52,987 nt of DNA from an uncultured Clostridia bacterium (GCA_947625915.1 CANQPX010000012.1:1-52987); one strand, 5' to 3'. Counted from the stretch's first letter, positions 1 through 10,449 are shown. The notes: a model not told the origin generated them from the letters alone. Made by a program: numbers and translations.

Positions 1-21
1 TTTTTTTAAAAAAAATTTTTG

Positions 22-50
22 TTTTTTTTTTTTTTTTTTTGTGCTATAAT
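22..50 (+). promoter_or_regulatory. Putative promoter with T-tract
   Basis: A run of 19 T residues (22-40) is followed by GTGCTATAAT with a perfect -10 hexamer at 45-50. The expected -35 position falls inside the T-run, so no distinct -35 box is seen. The GTGCTATAAT string is also found at the promoters of the secreted-protein genes at 21763 and 22980. Transcription would start about 65 nt before the ATG at 122. Confidence 0.6.
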
Positions 51-121
51 AAAAATATATATGGCTGCACTGCTTTGATTTTACAAAAAACAGCGCAGAA
101 AATCAGAAAGAAGGTATTTTT

Positions 122-1750
122 ATGAGATCAAAAAAGTTTATCGCTGCTTTGACAGCCGTTGCTCTGACTTTCTCGGCTATGACCTTTACTGCCGCAGCCG
201 ATGAGTCCGCTTCGGAAACCGGCGAGACAAGCACAAGTGAAACTACTGCTCCTGCGAGCGAAAGCAGTTCCGACGACACAACTACAAGCACAACTACCGC
301 TCCTGCGAGCGAAAGCGGTTCCGAAGATGGTACAACTACAAGTGTTACCGGCGATGATACGACTACAAGTGAGACCACTCCGAGCGAGACTACTCCAAGT
401 GAAACTACTACGAGCGAGACCGAAACAAGCGGTGACGATACTTCCGCTCCGGAAGAACCGGGCTATGTATGGGAACATGAGGATTTTGACAAACTTCCGG
501 GCGAATCGGTCAACAGTGAAAACGTAACCTCCGGCATACAGTGGAAAAAAGACGGCAATGATATTTATGCTTACAGTGAAAGCGGAAACGCCGGAAGCGA
601 TACTATGAGACTCAAGATCAACAGTACCGCCAATGTAAATGAGGTTCTTGAATATATCGCATTATCAATCATCAGCAGTATGGAAAATACTACCGACATG
701 ATAAACATAAGGGTTGCTTTTCCAATATCGGGCGTTGAAAACTATGAGGAATTGTGGGTTCCGATTGATCTTAGCTACGTAAACAACACAAACGCAATTA
801 TTGCCAGAGCTGATAATTTTAATTTGGGCGGTGAAGATCAAGATCTTAATTTAATCATCGACAAAGATATAGTTATCACTATAGATAATATGCCTGCAGG
901 AGCATATATAAACTTCAAAGGTATAGCAAATTATGTAACAGTCGAAAATACCGAGACCGAGCCTGAAACAGAAACTACCGAAACCACAGAAACTACCGCA
1001 CCTGCGGCTACTGCTCCTGCAGGTCTTCCGACCGCTCCTGCAGTAACTGCGGCTGCAACAACGGCTGCTGCCGAGACAGCTTCTGTAATACCCGCTTCAT
1101 CAACGGAAGAAGCCGTAAGCGCAATAAGTGAAGCCGCTGCAAACAGCACAGTCACACTTTCTCTGGAAAACGGCTCCACCACAGTATCAAAGGATATCAT
1201 ATCCGCCGCGGCAGGAAAAGATGTAGACGTAAAATTTGAACTCAATAACGGAGTTTCATGGAGCATAAACGGACAGGATATCACCGACGCTGCGGATATC
1301 GATCTGGGAATAACTCTCGATACAAAGACCGTTCCCGAGGAACAGGCTCAGACCGTTGCGGCAGGAAACGATACTTTCCAGTTCTCACTCGCTCATAACG
1401 GACAATTCGGATTTAAAGCAGTTCTGAATATCCCTGTAGAAGAAAAGTACAACGGAAAATACGCATACCTTTATTGGTTCCATGACAACAAGTTCGATTA
1501 TATGGGAAGTTCCGAAGTAAAGGACGGCAGCACCGCGCTTGTAATGGATCACGCTTCCGACTATATCATGGTATTCGGCGAAGCAGAGGATTACAACGTA
1601 AATGTAGCCGCAGGAATGACCGCTCTTGAACGTGAGATCGCTTCTGCAAACACAAAGACGACCGTTCCCGCCATTCCGGCAGGTATTGCAGTTGTAACAG
1701 CCGCACTCGGCGTTTCCGCTCTGATACTTAAAAAGAAAAGTTCAAAGTAA
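122..1750 (+). CDS. Secreted Thr/Ser-rich surface protein, C-terminal membrane anchor
   Basis: A 542-residue protein of unknown function, probably displayed on the cell surface. It opens with a signal peptide (Lys-rich start, hydrophobic stretch, likely cleavage after the Ala run near residue 26). Residues about 27-120 are a low-complexity Thr/Ser/Glu linker built of repeated TTAPASES- and SETTPSETT-like units. A folded region follows (about 125-280), then a second Thr/Ala/Pro linker (about 280-340). A domain at about 350-510 contains GVSWSINGQDITD and HASDYIMVF; I recall this kind of domain from other clostridial surface proteins but cannot name it. The end is a hydrophobic segment followed by LKKKSSK with no LPxTG-like motif, suggesting a membrane anchor rather than sortase attachment. 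The start is supported by AAGAAGG upstream of the ATG. No catalytic motif is visible. Confidence 0.75.
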   Translation: MRSKKFIAALTAVALTFSAMTFTAAADESASETGETSTSETTAPASESSSDDTTTSTTTAPASESGSEDGTTTSVTGDDTTTSETTPSETTPSETTTSETETSGDDTSAPEEPGYVWEHEDFDKLPGESVNSENVTSGIQWKKDGNDIYAYSESGNAGSDTMRLKINSTANVNEVLEYIALSIISSMENTTDMINIRVAFPISGVENYEELWVPIDLSYVNNTNAIIARADNFNLGGEDQDLNLIIDKDIVITIDNMPAGAYINFKGIANYVTVENTETEPETETTETTETTAPAATAPAGLPTAPAVTAAATTAAAETASVIPASSTEEAVSAISEAAANSTVTLSLENGSTTVSKDIISAAAGKDVDVKFELNNGVSWSINGQDITDAADIDLGITLDTKTVPEEQAQTVAAGNDTFQFSLAHNGQFGFKAVLNIPVEEKYNGKYAYLYWFHDNKFDYMGSSEVKDGSTALVMDHASDYIMVFGEAEDYNVNVAAGMTALEREIASANTKTTVPAIPAGIAVVTAALGVSALILKKKSSK

Positions 1751-1779
1751 TTTTCCGTAAAGATCCGAAAAACGCAGTT

Positions 1780-1818
1780 TTCCCCGTTTTGGGCAAATTA
1801 TTCACAAAAAACGGGGAA
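1780..1818 (+). terminator. Hairpin after the surface protein gene
   Basis: Inverted repeat ttccccgtttt (1780-1790) / aaaacggggaa (1808-1818), 11 bp arms. No long T-run follows, so it is a weak or bidirectional terminator. Confidence 0.45.
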
Positions 1819-1887
1819 TTGTAAAAATGCACAAAAATGATGAGGAAAAACGCGGAAAATTCTACATTGAAAATCTGTAAAAATCAA

Positions 1888-1925
1888 ATTACCCCCTTGC
1901 AATTGTGAGGGGGTAATGTTATAAT
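1888..1925 (+). promoter_or_regulatory. Ribosomal operon promoter inside a palindrome
   Basis: TTGCAA (1897-1902), 17-nt spacer, TATAAT (1920-1925). The -35 box sits in the loop of a 9-bp inverted repeat, attaccccc (1888-1896) / gggggtaat (1909-1917), which could be an operator or the remains of an upstream terminator. This is the best promoter for the rpsJ operon. Confidence 0.75.
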
Positions 1926-1931
1926 ATTACT

Positions 1932-2316
1932 TGCGTGACTGCAATATTTATGTTTTTGCGAGGAAACGGAAGGTTGCCTGCGGTTTGCAGGGGAATTTCC
2001 GCGGAGTATGTCCGATCATGAATCGGGCGGCTGTGATAGTGAACACTGTGTGTGCTTAAACCATGGGCGGCGCGGCTGCGTACCGTTACTGCGCCTTTTG
2101 CTCAAAGGTAAGCTTTGTGTTTGCACTTGCTCGGAAAACAATGTTTTTCGGGTTTTTTAATATCCGTATGCGGGAAACACATGGGAGCGTGGAAAGTCCG
2201 AAAGCCGTAACGGCTCGGGTCTGCGCCGGATAAAATGTTTTCCCGAACGACAATATCACAAAACTCGTCCCCAAAATCAAGAAATCAAGAAAAATCTTAT
2301 TCAGGAGGCGATCCAG
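1932..2316 (+). promoter_or_regulatory. rpsJ operon 5' leader with internal terminator
   Basis: About 385 nt of transcribed leader without a plausible gene, G+C-richer than the flanks and full of short self-complementary stretches. At 2130-2152 a stem (cucggaaaa paired with uuuuucggg) is followed by six T (2153-2158), the form of an intrinsic terminator lying 160 nt before rpsJ. This suggests attenuation control of the operon, possibly by a ribosomal protein. I cannot match it to a named r-protein leader. Confidence 0.5.
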
Positions 2317-2631
2317 ATGGCAGTCAATGAAAAAATCAGAATAAGGATCAAAGGTTACGACCATGCGGTAGTCGATGCAGCAGCTGCTAAGATCGTTGAC
2401 GCTGCAAAGCGCAGCGGCGCGAGAGTAAGCGGTCCTATCCCGCTCCCCACCGATAAGGAGATCATCACGATCCTCCGCGCGGTGCACAAGGATAAGGACA
2501 GCCGCGAGCAGTTCGAGCTGAGAACTCACAAGAGACTTATAGACGTTATAAGACCGTCAGATAAGTCCGTTGAAGCACTGCAGGGTCTTGAACTTCCTGC
2601 CGGCGTTGACGTTGTAATGGAGATCAAGTAA
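2317..2631 (+). CDS. rpsJ: Ribosomal protein S10 (uS10)
   Basis: 104 residues, usual family length. S10 belongs to the 16S rRNA 3' (head) domain of the 30S subunit and, with NusB, takes part in transcription antitermination. Family signatures visible are VSGPIPLPT in the middle and [17 protein letters not shown] toward the end. The ATG follows AGGAGGCGA at 7-8 nt. It is the first gene of the operon, 98 nt before rplC. Confidence 0.97.
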   Translation: MAVNEKIRIRIKGYDHAVVDAAAAKIVDAAKRSGARVSGPIPLPTDKEIITILRAVHKDKDSREQFELRTHKRLIDVIRPSDKSVEALQGLELPAGVDVVMEIK

Positions 2632-2729
2632 GTCTTGCGGGATATCCCCGAAGGCTCACCATTTCCCAAAAATGTTGACGGCAGGGTCATGCTGCCGACA
2701 GGCAGCCAATAACCAAAGGAGGAAAAACT

Positions 2730-3374
2730 ATGACAAAGGCACTCATCGGCAAGAAGATCGGTATGACACAGATCTTCGATGAAGCAACAAACAAGGTGAT
2801 CCCCTTGACTGTTGTAGAAGCGGGTCCATGCGTTGTCGTTCAGAAGAAAACAACTGAGAACGACGGTTACAGCGCAGTTCAGCTCGGCTTCGGCGACCTG
2901 AGAGAAAAGCTTGTTAACAAGCCCCTCAAAGGTCATTTCGCTAAGGCGGACGTTGCAGCTAAGAGAACTCTCAAAGAGTTCAAGCTGGACAATGCCGAGG
3001 CAATGGAAATAGGCGCAATTCTGAAAGCTGATACTTTTGAACCGGGAGATATCGTTGATGTTTCCGGAACTTCAAAGGGTAAGGGCTTTCAAGGCACCAT
3101 CAAGAGGAACAACAATTCCAGACTGAAAGAAACTCACGGTACAGGTCCTGTTCACAGACACGCAGGCTCAATGGGTGCTTGCTCATCGCCTTCCCGTATC
3201 TATAAGGGCAAGGCTCTCCCCGGTCACATGGGACATGAGAAAGTTACCGTTCAGAATCTCGAAGTCGTTAAAGTTGACGCGGAAAATAATCTTATCGCTA
3301 TCAGAGGAGCTATCCCCGGCCCGAAGAACGGCATAGTTACCATCTGCGACTGCGTCAAGAAGCAAAAGGCTTAA
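2730..3374 (+). CDS. rplC: Ribosomal protein L3 (uL3)
   Basis: 214 residues. An early-assembling 50S protein that reaches the peptidyl-transferase centre with its central loop. The N-terminal [12 protein letters not shown] and the loop [16 protein letters not shown] are characteristic. The start is preceded by AAAGGAGGAAAAA. The 98-nt gap to rpsJ contains a small hairpin (ggcagggtcatgctgcc) but no gene. Eighteen nt separate it from rplD. Confidence 0.97.
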   Translation: MTKALIGKKIGMTQIFDEATNKVIPLTVVEAGPCVVVQKKTTENDGYSAVQLGFGDLREKLVNKPLKGHFAKADVAAKRTLKEFKLDNAEAMEIGAILKADTFEPGDIVDVSGTSKGKGFQGTIKRNNNSRLKETHGTGPVHRHAGSMGACSSPSRIYKGKALPGHMGHEKVTVQNLEVVKVDAENNLIAIRGAIPGPKNGIVTICDCVKKQKA

Positions 3375-3392
3375 TGGAAGGAGGAAGCAATA

Positions 3393-4019
3393 ATGCCTAA
3401 TGTAAAAGTTCTGGATATGACAGGTAAAGAGGTTTCCGCCATTGAGCTGTCAGACGCCGTTTTCGGCATAACTCCCAATGAGTCCGCTATGCATACCATG
3501 GTAGTCAATTACCTCGCAAATCAGAGACAGGGCACACAGTCCACTCTCACCCGTACAGAGGTAAGCGGCGGCGGAAGAAAGCCTTGGAGACAAAAGGACA
3601 CCGGTCATGCAAGACAGGGTTCAACACGCGCTCCTCAGTGGACACACGGAGGAATAGCTCTCGGACCTAAGCCCAGAAGCTACCGTTTCACAGTGAACAA
3701 GAAGCTTAAGAGACTGGCTATGAAGTCTGCTCTTTCCGTAAAGGCTATCGACAACAATATCATCGTTCTCGATTCCATAACAATGGACGAGTACAAGACA
3801 AAGACAATGACCGCCATGCTCAAAGCAATAGGCGCAGAGGGCAGCAAGGCTCTCATAGTTATGCCCGAGGTGAACAACTACGTTATCAAGAGCGCAGACA
3901 ATATCCCCGGCATCAAGACCGCTCTCGTAAATACGATAAATGTTTACGATATCCTTAACTATGATAAGTTCATAGTTGCAAAGGACGCCGTAGCCAAGAT
4001 CGAGGAGGTGTACGCATAA
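3393..4019 (+). CDS. rplD: Ribosomal protein L4 (uL4)
   Basis: 208 residues. L4 lines the nascent-peptide exit tunnel with a long loop, seen here as [18 protein letters not shown] followed by [11 protein letters not shown]. In Escherichia coli it also represses its own operon; whether that holds here cannot be seen. Its stop codon overlaps the rplW start by one base (TAATG), pointing to translational coupling. Confidence 0.97.
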   Translation: MPNVKVLDMTGKEVSAIELSDAVFGITPNESAMHTMVVNYLANQRQGTQSTLTRTEVSGGGRKPWRQKDTGHARQGSTRAPQWTHGGIALGPKPRSYRFTVNKKLKRLAMKSALSVKAIDNNIIVLDSITMDEYKTKTMTAMLKAIGAEGSKALIVMPEVNNYVIKSADNIPGIKTALVNTINVYDILNYDKFIVAKDAVAKIEEVYA

Positions 4020-4309
4020 TGACTGCACAGGATATAGTTATAAAGCCTATAATCACCGAAAGAAGCATGGAAGGTTTGCAGGAAAGCAAGTACACCTTCA
4101 AAGTAGCTAAATCGGCTAACAAGATCGAGATCGCAAAAGCGGTCGAGGAACTCTTCGATGTGAAAGTCGCTAAGGTAAATACCATAAGCGTAAGAGGAAG
4201 AGCTAAAAGAATGGGCATGAACAGAGGTTATACTCCAAGCTGGAAAAAAGCTATAGTTACCCTCGCAGAAGGCTCAAAGACCATCGAGTTCTTCGATGGC
4301 ATGATGTAA
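4019..4309 (+). CDS. rplW: Ribosomal protein L23 (uL23)
   Basis: 96 residues. Sits at the tunnel exit and is a docking site for trigger factor and SRP. Begins with [13 protein letters not shown], the usual family opening, and contains [14 protein letters not shown]. Its Shine-Dalgarno GGAGGTG lies inside the end of rplD. A 94-nt spacer follows before rplB. Confidence 0.96.
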   Translation: MTAQDIVIKPIITERSMEGLQESKYTFKVAKSANKIEIAKAVEELFDVKVAKVNTISVRGRAKRMGMNRGYTPSWKKAIVTLAEGSKTIEFFDGMM

Positions 4310-4403
4310 GTTTACTCCTTATCCGATAACGGAAAATGAGTAAGTATGGAAGAGACAGCTTCCGCAAAACATCGCAGAATTTAAATAAGGAGATGAACTT
4401 CAA

Positions 4404-5237
4404 ATGGCTATAAAGTCATATAAGCCGACGACGCCTTCAAGACGTCAGATGACTGTTACCGACTACAGCGGACTTTCCAAAGTCGCTCCCGAAAAAAGCC
4501 TTCTTGCTCCTATAAAGAAGACCGCGGGCAGAAACAGTTACGGCAGGATCACCGTTCGTCACAGAGGCGGCGGAAACAGAAAGAAATACAGGATCATAGA
4601 TTTCAAGAGAGATAAACAGGGCATGAACGCCAAGGTCCTTACAATAGAGTACGATCCTAACAGAAGCGCATTCATCGCTCTCGTTCAGTACGACGACGGA
4701 GAAAAGAGATATATCATCGCTCCTAACGGTCTTGCCGTTGGCGATGTCGTAACAAGCGGTCCTCATGCCGATATCAAACCCGGCAACGCTCTCGCTCTCA
4801 ATGATATCCCCGTTGGTACGTTTATCCACAACATCGAACTTTACCCCGGCAAGGGCGCTCAACTCGTCCGCTCCGCAGGAAATATGGCGCAGCTCATGGG
4901 TAAGGAAGGCAATTACGTTCTGGTAAGACTTCCTTCCGGCGAAATGAGAAAGATCCCCGCGAACTGCATGGCTTCCATCGGTCAGGTATCTAACATCGAC
5001 CATGAAAACGTAAGCCTCGGCAAAGCGGGAAGAACTCGCCACCTCGGTATCAGACCTACAGTCCGCGGTTCTGTCATGAACCCGAACGACCACCCACACG
5101 GCGGTGGTGAAGGTAAGTCTCCTGTGGGACGTCCCGGACCTGTTACTCCTTGGGGCAAGCCCGCTCTCGGCTACAAGACCAGAAAGACCCATAACCGCAC
5201 AGATAAGTTTATCGTAAAGAGAAGAAACGGTAAGTAA
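4404..5237 (+). CDS. rplB: Ribosomal protein L2 (uL2)
   Basis: 277 residues, full length. Binds 23S rRNA and is needed for subunit association and peptidyl transfer. The conserved [16 protein letters not shown] segment near the C-terminus carries the histidine linked to activity, and [18 protein letters not shown] is in the N-terminal half. The spacer to rpsS is 179 nt, the largest gap in the operon; it holds short hairpins (for example around 5268-5300) but no gene. Confidence 0.98.
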   Translation: MAIKSYKPTTPSRRQMTVTDYSGLSKVAPEKSLLAPIKKTAGRNSYGRITVRHRGGGNRKKYRIIDFKRDKQGMNAKVLTIEYDPNRSAFIALVQYDDGEKRYIIAPNGLAVGDVVTSGPHADIKPGNALALNDIPVGTFIHNIELYPGKGAQLVRSAGNMAQLMGKEGNYVLVRLPSGEMRKIPANCMASIGQVSNIDHENVSLGKAGRTRHLGIRPTVRGSVMNPNDHPHGGGEGKSPVGRPGPVTPWGKPALGYKTRKTHNRTDKFIVKRRNGK

Positions 5238-5416
5238 TTCTTAAACCTTATAAGCCGCGAAGCTGCGGGAAATTTTCCCGAAGCGGAGCGCATCCGGTCA
5301 TAACCGGCTCATTGAATCATAAAGAAGGGATAAGTTCCCTGCCCAACGGAGCAGCGAAAAGCGAAAGATGATATCTTGCCGCGGCGATCTCCGTAAATAA
5401 GAGAGGAGGAAAACCA

Positions 5417-5701
5417 ATGAGCAGAAGCGTTAAGAAGGGACCTTATGTACAAGAAGTCCTGTTAAAAAGAGTTATCGCTATGAACGAAGCGGGCGAAAAG
5501 AAAGTCCTCAAGACATGGAGCAGAGCTTCAACGATATTCCCCGATTTCGTAGGTCATACATTTGCCGTACATGACGGCAGAAAACACGTTCCCGTATACG
5601 TTACGGAAGATATGGTAGGACATAAGCTGGGAGAATTTGCTCCTACAAGAACTTTTAAAGGTCATGCAGGTTCAAAAGTTTCCAATAACGGTAAGAAATA
5701 A
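5417..5701 (+). CDS. rpsS: Ribosomal protein S19 (uS19)
   Basis: 94 residues. Forms a complex with S13 in the 30S head near the A site. [33 protein letters not shown] and the [16 protein letters not shown] region match the family throughout. GAGAGGAGG precedes the ATG. Confidence 0.97.
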   Translation: MSRSVKKGPYVQEVLLKRVIAMNEAGEKKVLKTWSRASTIFPDFVGHTFAVHDGRKHVPVYVTEDMVGHKLGEFAPTRTFKGHAGSKVSNNGKK

Positions 5702-5721
5702 GGCAGAGAGGAGAATATAAA

Positions 5722-6057
5722 ATGGAAGCAAGAGCATATCTTAAAAATGCTCGTATCGCCCCCAGAAAGGTACAGATAGTTCTCGACCTCATCAGAGGAA
5801 AGGACGTTGAGACCGCAATGGCGATACTGCAGCACACACCAAAATCTGCCTGTGAATACCTGGAGAAACTTCTGAGATCCGCAGTAGCAAACGCAGAAAA
5901 TAACTTCGGCATGGATAAGGATAACCTTTACGTTTCCGAATGTTTCGTTTGCCCCGGACCGATAATGAAGAGAATAATGCCCAGAGCTAAAGGCAGAGCG
6001 TTCCGTATCCTCAAGAGAACTTCCCATGTTACTCTTGCGGTGAAGGAAAAAGAATAA
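5722..6057 (+). CDS. rplV: Ribosomal protein L22 (uL22)
   Basis: 111 residues. Its long beta-hairpin reaches the exit tunnel; macrolide resistance changes map to that loop in other bacteria. ARIAPRKVQIVLDLIRGK near the start and MPRAKGRAFRILKRTSHV near the end are typical. 20 nt after rpsS, 22 nt before rpsC. Confidence 0.97.
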   Translation: MEARAYLKNARIAPRKVQIVLDLIRGKDVETAMAILQHTPKSACEYLEKLLRSAVANAENNFGMDKDNLYVSECFVCPGPIMKRIMPRAKGRAFRILKRTSHVTLAVKEKE

Positions 6058-6079
6058 GTCGAAAGAGGAGGTAAACTAA

Positions 6080-6838
6080 ATGGGACAGAAAGTTAATCCG
6101 CACGGAATGCGTGTCGGCGTTATTAAAGATTGGGATTCCCGCTGGTTTGCGAATAAGGCGACTTTCGGCGATACTCTGGTCGAGGACTACAATGTCCGGA
6201 ATTATATCAAGAAAAACCTTTACGCAGCAGGCGTTCCCCGCATAGAGATCGAAAGATTTGCGGATAAGGTAAGGATCCACGTTCACTGCGCTAAGCCCGG
6301 TATCGTTATCGGACGCGGCGGTGAAAATATCGAAAAGCTTCGTCTCGATGTTGAAAAGATGATGAAAAAATCAGTTGCCATCAACATCGTTGAAGTAAAA
6401 TCTCCCGATATGGACGCACAGCTCGTTGCTGAAAGCATTGCCGCTCAGCTTGAGAACCGTGCTTCTTACAGAAGAGCCATGAAACAGGCTATCGGAAGAG
6501 CCATGAAACTCGGCGCAAGAGGTATAAAAGTAATGGTAAGCGGTCGTATCGGCGGCGCCGAGATCGCTCGTTCAGAATCATACCACGAGGGAACTATCCC
6601 CCTTCAGACCATTCGTGCTGATATAGACTACGGCTTCGCAGAAGCAAGCACAACATACGGTCGTATCGGCGTAAAAGTTTGGATCTACAAGGGCGAAGTC
6701 CTCAAGGGAGACGTCGCAAAAGCAAAAACAGCCGCTCCCGAAAAGACAGAAAAGAAACCCCGCAGAAATGACAGGGGCGAACGCCGTCAAGGCGGAGAGA
6801 ACCGCGGCGCAAGAAAAAGAGAAGGAGGTAATCAGTAA
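6080..6838 (+). CDS. rpsC: Ribosomal protein S3 (uS3) with basic C-terminal tail
   Basis: 252 residues, longer than the about 220 common in Firmicutes. It carries the KH RNA-binding domain ([15 protein letters not shown], about residues 75-89) and forms part of the mRNA entry channel. The last 40 residues or so are a low-complexity Lys/Arg/Gly tail ([15 protein letters not shown]) that accounts for the extra length. The stop codon overlaps the rplP start by one base. Confidence 0.97.
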   Translation: MGQKVNPHGMRVGVIKDWDSRWFANKATFGDTLVEDYNVRNYIKKNLYAAGVPRIEIERFADKVRIHVHCAKPGIVIGRGGENIEKLRLDVEKMMKKSVAINIVEVKSPDMDAQLVAESIAAQLENRASYRRAMKQAIGRAMKLGARGIKVMVSGRIGGAEIARSESYHEGTIPLQTIRADIDYGFAEASTTYGRIGVKVWIYKGEVLKGDVAKAKTAAPEKTEKKPRRNDRGERRQGGENRGARKREGGNQ

Positions 6839-7263
6839 TGCTGCTTCCAAAAAGAGTTAAGTACAGAAGAGTGCAGAGAGGTCGTCTTACAGGTAAGGCG
6901 TCCAGAGGCAACAAAGTCTCTAACGGAGATTACGGTCTTCAGGCTCTGGAACCTGCATGGATAACCTCCAATCAGATAGAAGCCGCCCGTATCGCGATGA
7001 CACGTTACATCAAGAGAGGCGGTCAGGTCTGGATAAAGATATTCCCCGATAAGCCCGTTACAGAGAAGCCTGCTGAAACACGAATGGGTTCCGGTAAAGG
7101 TTCCCCCGAATATTGGGTAGCTGTTGTAAAGCCCGGCAGAGTAATGTTCGAGATCGCCGGAGTTACCGAGGATATCGCAAGAGAAGCTATGCGTCTCGCT
7201 ATGCATAAGCTCCCGATCAAATGTAAGTTTGTAGCACGTGAGGAAGAGGAGGCGAGCGAATAA
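6838..7263 (+). CDS. rplP: Ribosomal protein L16 (uL16)
   Basis: 141 residues. Helps position A- and P-site tRNAs in the 50S subunit. [16 protein letters not shown] and [19 protein letters not shown] are diagnostic. Its ribosome site (AGAAGGAGG) is inside the end of rpsC, and its stop overlaps rpmC by one base, so rpsC-rplP-rpmC look translationally coupled. Confidence 0.97.
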   Translation: MLLPKRVKYRRVQRGRLTGKASRGNKVSNGDYGLQALEPAWITSNQIEAARIAMTRYIKRGGQVWIKIFPDKPVTEKPAETRMGSGKGSPEYWVAVVKPGRVMFEIAGVTEDIAREAMRLAMHKLPIKCKFVAREEEEASE

Positions 7264-7460
7264 TGAAGGCTGCGGAAGTAAGAGATATGACAACTCTTGA
7301 GCTTGATAACAAGCTTTCAGATCTGAAAAAAGAGCTTTTCGCTCTCCGTTTTCAGCACGCTATAAATCAGCTCGATAACCCTACACGCCTCAAGGCTGTA
7401 AAGAAAGACATAGCCCGCGTTAAGACAATTCTCCGCGAGCGTGCCGGTTCCGAACAGTAA
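7263..7460 (+). CDS. rpmC: Ribosomal protein L29 (uL29)
   Basis: 65 residues, two-helix protein near the tunnel exit. The sequence [19 protein letters not shown] followed by [17 protein letters not shown] is typical. Seventeen nt separate it from the chosen rpsQ start. Confidence 0.95.
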   Translation: MKAAEVRDMTTLELDNKLSDLKKELFALRFQHAINQLDNPTRLKAVKKDIARVKTILRERAGSEQ

Positions 7461-7477
7461 TGAAGGAGGGAAACAAA

Positions 7478-7735
7478 ATGGCTGAAAGAAATCTTAGAAA
7501 AACAAGAGTTGGAAAAGTAGTTTCCAACAAGATGGATAAAACCATTGTTGTTGCGATCGTTGATAACGTACAGCACCCCCTGTACAAGAAGATCATCAAG
7601 AGAACTATCAAACTTAAGGCTCATGATGAGAACAACACCTGCAACATAGGCGACCGCGTTGAGATCATGGAGACACGCCCCATTTCCAAGGATAAGAGAT
7701 GGCGTCTCGTAAAAGTGATCGAACAGGCTAAGTAA
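7478..7735 (+). CDS. rpsQ: Ribosomal protein S17 (uS17)
   Basis: 85 residues, OB-fold primary 16S-binding protein. Signatures: [19 protein letters not shown] and [19 protein letters not shown]. An upstream in-frame ATG at 7460 would put the Shine-Dalgarno GGAGGG inside the coding part, so the ATG at 7478, placed 8 nt after it, is chosen. The 133 nt to rplN contain a hairpin (tcctgctc / gagcagga, near 7818-7845). Confidence 0.95.
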   Translation: MAERNLRKTRVGKVVSNKMDKTIVVAIVDNVQHPLYKKIIKRTIKLKAHDENNTCNIGDRVEIMETRPISKDKRWRLVKVIEQAK

Positions 7736-7868
7736 TAACAGCCCGCAAAGCGGTAAAATGAGCATTGTTACGGAGGCGCTGCGAGAAATATATCCCCCGC
7801 TGCTGCTTCCGACGCTCCTGCTCGTAAAAATCAGGAGCAGGATCTGAATATGGAAGGAGATAATCGCT

Positions 7869-8237
7869 GTGATCCAGATGCAAACTTATCTGAAGGTCGC
7901 CGATAACACGGGCGCAAAAGAACTTATGTGTATAAGAGTTCTTGGCGGTACCCGCAGAAGATATGCAAATATCGGTGACGTTGTTGTTGCTTCGGTCAAG
8001 AAAGCAACACCAGGCGGCGTTGTAAAGAAAGGCGACGTCGTTAAGGCAGTTATAGTTCGTTCGGCAAAGGGTCTCCGCCGCGACGACGGAACTTACATTC
8101 GTTTCGATGAGAACGCTGCCGTAATTATCAAAGAGGACAAGAACCCCAGAGGTACACGTATCTTTGGACCTGTTGCACGTGAGTTGAGAGATAAGGATTA
8201 TATGAAGATCCTGTCACTTGCTCCGGAAGTTCTGTAA
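7869..8237 (+). CDS. rplN: Ribosomal protein L14 (uL14)
   Basis: 122 residues, starting at a GTG after GGAGATAATC; the GTG start gives the conserved N-terminus [20 protein letters not shown]14 forms an intersubunit bridge and is where the silencing factor RsfS binds. [13 protein letters not shown]-like and [14 protein letters not shown] segments are present. Confidence 0.96.
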   Translation: MIQMQTYLKVADNTGAKELMCIRVLGGTRRRYANIGDVVVASVKKATPGGVVKKGDVVKAVIVRSAKGLRRDDGTYIRFDENAAVIIKEDKNPRGTRIFGPVARELRDKDYMKILSLAPEVL

Positions 8238-8251
8238 GGAGGCGTAACAAT

Positions 8252-8572
8252 ATGAATAATCTTCACGTTAAAAAAGACGATGTTGTTGTTATCCTTTCCG
8301 GCAAGGACAAGGGCAAGCAGGGCAAGGTACTCGAAGTTTCCCCCAAGGAAAAGAAAGTGATCGTTGAAGGTCTCAACATCGTAACAAAACACGTTAAGCC
8401 CAGACAGATGGGTCAGCAGGGCGGCATCGTAAAGTGCGAGGCTCCCCTTTATGCATCAAAGGTAATGGCTGTATGCCCTAAATGCGGCAAGCCTACCAGA
8501 CTCGCTCATAAGATCGAGGACGGCAAAAAAGTAAGAGTCTGCAAACACCCCGACTGCGGCAAGGCTTATTAA
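8252..8572 (+). CDS. rplX: Ribosomal protein L24 (uL24) with four-cysteine tail
   Basis: 106 residues. KOW motif at the N-terminus ([18 protein letters not shown]), needed for early 50S assembly. The C-terminal part holds CPKCGK and CKHPDC, a four-cysteine arrangement that could bind zinc, known from some clostridial L24 proteins. Confidence 0.96.
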   Translation: MNNLHVKKDDVVVILSGKDKGKQGKVLEVSPKEKKVIVEGLNIVTKHVKPRQMGQQGGIVKCEAPLYASKVMAVCPKCGKPTRLAHKIEDGKKVRVCKHPDCGKAY

Positions 8573-8589
8573 GGAAAGGAGTAATTGAA

Positions 8590-9132
8590 ATGGCATCTAA
8601 TATGAAAGAACTTTATGTCAGCACAGTGGCTCCTGCTTTAATGAAAAAGTTCGGCTACAAAAGCGTTATGCAGATACCTAAGATCGACAAGGTAGTAATA
8701 AACGTCGGTGCGGGCGAAGCTAAGGACAACGCTAAGGTCATCGACGCTATCATGAACGACCTCGCGGCTATAACAGGTCAGAAACCTATAGTTTGCCGCG
8801 CTAAGAAGTCCGTTGCAAACTTCAAGATCCGTGAAGGAATGCCTATCGGCGTAAAAGTTACCCTCAGAAGCGAAAAGATGTACGAATTCCTCGACAGACT
8901 GTTCAACGTGGCATTCCCCCGCGTACGTGACTTCAGAGGAATAAACGGAAACTCCTTCGACGGAAGAGGAAACTATTCCACAGGTATCAAGGAACAGCTG
9001 ATATTCCCCGAGATCGAGTACGATAAGATCGATAAGGTCCGCGGTATGGACATCAATATAATCACCACCGCAAATACAGATGAGGAAGCAAAGGCTCTTC
9101 TTGAGCTGATGGGCGCTCCCTTTGCAAAGTGA
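8590..9132 (+). CDS. rplE: Ribosomal protein L5 (uL5)
   Basis: 180 residues, full length. Binds 5S rRNA in the central protuberance and contacts P-site tRNA. Signatures: [34 protein letters not shown] and [16 protein letters not shown]. The stop TGA is 21 nt before the S14 gene. Confidence 0.97.
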   Translation: MASNMKELYVSTVAPALMKKFGYKSVMQIPKIDKVVINVGAGEAKDNAKVIDAIMNDLAAITGQKPIVCRAKKSVANFKIREGMPIGVKVTLRSEKMYEFLDRLFNVAFPRVRDFRGINGNSFDGRGNYSTGIKEQLIFPEIEYDKIDKVRGMDINIITTANTDEEAKALLELMGAPFAK

Positions 9133-9153
9133 TAGGAAAGGTGGTCAGGATAA

Positions 9154-9339
9154 ATGGCTAAAACATCAATGAAAGTTAAGCAGCAGAGAACTCCTAAGTA
9201 CAGCACCAGAGCTTATAACAGATGCAAGATCTGCGGCAGACCTCACGCATATATGAGAAAGTTCGGTATCTGCCGTATCTGCTTCAGAGAGCTTGCTCAC
9301 GACGGACAGATCCCCGGCGTGAAGAAAGCAAGCTGGTAA
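9154..9339 (+). CDS. rpsZ: Ribosomal protein S14, zinc-binding type (uS14)
   Basis: 61 residues, the short zinc-containing form. Two CxxC pairs, C24/C27 and C40/C43, coordinate zinc. Such proteins can be replaced by a zinc-free paralogue under zinc limitation in other Firmicutes; no such paralogue is in this window. Confidence 0.97.
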   Translation: MAKTSMKVKQQRTPKYSTRAYNRCKICGRPHAYMRKFGICRICFRELAHDGQIPGVKKASW

Positions 9340-9381
9340 GCAAAATGCTGCTTTTAAAGTAATATAAGGAGGTTAACCGTT

Positions 9382-9780
9382 ATGCAAATTACAGATACAA
9401 TTGCAGATATTCTTACAAGAATTCGTAATGCCAATTCTGCAAAGCACGCAACAGTTGACGTTCCTGCTTCCAATATGAAAAAAGCTATAACCCAGATACT
9501 CGTTGACGAGGGTTATCTCAAAAGCTACCAGATCATAGACGACGGAAAGCAGGGCATCATCAGGATCACGCTGAAATACGGCGAGAACAAGTCTCAGGTC
9601 ATCACCGGTCTGAGAAGAGTTTCTAAGCCCGGTCTCAGAATATATTCAAGCTGCGAGGATATGCCTAAGGTAATGAAAGGTCTCGGCATCGCGATCGTTT
9701 CTACCTCCAAGGGCATTATGACCGACAAGAAGGCAAGAGAACTCCATGTCGGCGGAGAAGTCCTTGCATTCGTATGGTAA
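9382..9780 (+). CDS. rpsH: Ribosomal protein S8 (uS8)
   Basis: 132 residues. Central-domain 16S rRNA binder; in E. coli it represses the spc operon. [18 protein letters not shown] at the start and [14 protein letters not shown] with GGEVLAFVW at the end are diagnostic. AAGGAGGT precedes the ATG. Confidence 0.97.
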   Translation: MQITDTIADILTRIRNANSAKHATVDVPASNMKKAITQILVDEGYLKSYQIIDDGKQGIIRITLKYGENKSQVITGLRRVSKPGLRIYSSCEDMPKVMKGLGIAIVSTSKGIMTDKKARELHVGGEVLAFVW

Positions 9781-9794
9781 GGAGGAACAAGTAA

Positions 9795-10340
9795 ATGTCA
9801 AGAATAGGCAAAAAGCCCATTACTGTTCCTGCCGGAGTCGATGTTAAGATCGACGGCACTACCGTTACGGTAAAGGGACCTAAGGGCACACTTACAAATA
9901 CTTTCAACCGCGATATGATGATCAAGGCGGAAGGTAATGAGATAATAGTTGAGCGTCCTTCAGAGGATAAGCTCCATAAGTCTCTCCACGGTCTTACAAG
10001 AACTCTTATCCACAATATGGTGGAAGGCGTTACAAACGGATTTTCCAAGTCTCTGGACATAGAAGGTATAGGTTACCGTGCCCAGAAACAGGGCAAGAAC
10101 CTTGTGATGAACCTCGGTTATTCACATCAGGTAATAGTTCCCGAAACAGACGGCATAACAATAGACGTTCCCTCTCCGAACAAGATCGTTGTCAACGGAA
10201 TAGATAAGCAGAAAGTCGGACAGTTTGCCGCTGAACTCCGTGAGAAAAGACCCCCCGAGCCTTATAAGGGCAAGGGTATCCGCTACACCGGCGAGAGAAT
10301 TATCCGCAAGGAAGGTAAAGCCGGTAAAGGTAAAAAGTAA
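9795..10340 (+). CDS. rplF: Ribosomal protein L6 (uL6)
   Basis: 181 residues. Located near the factor-binding site of the 50S subunit. [36 protein letters not shown] and the C-terminal [14 protein letters not shown] region are typical. A 109-nt spacer with no gene precedes rplR. Confidence 0.97.
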   Translation: MSRIGKKPITVPAGVDVKIDGTTVTVKGPKGTLTNTFNRDMMIKAEGNEIIVERPSEDKLHKSLHGLTRTLIHNMVEGVTNGFSKSLDIEGIGYRAQKQGKNLVMNLGYSHQVIVPETDGITIDVPSPNKIVVNGIDKQKVGQFAAELREKRPPEPYKGKGIRYTGERIIRKEGKAGKGKK

Positions 10341-10449
10341 TTTCCGCATAAGAAACGTTATCCTATTTTTAGAGAATGGGACAGTCCGCGGCAGGATCTT
10401 CCCGTCGGAGCGACTACTATTCTCCGCTTGAAAAGGAGTTGAATTATCA

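Noticed and set aside
1932-2316. RNase P RNA or another housekeeping RNA in the rpsJ leader
   Set aside because: A GGAAAGTCCG string near 2194 recalls RNase P, but the other conserved parts are missing and the length and position suit a leader.
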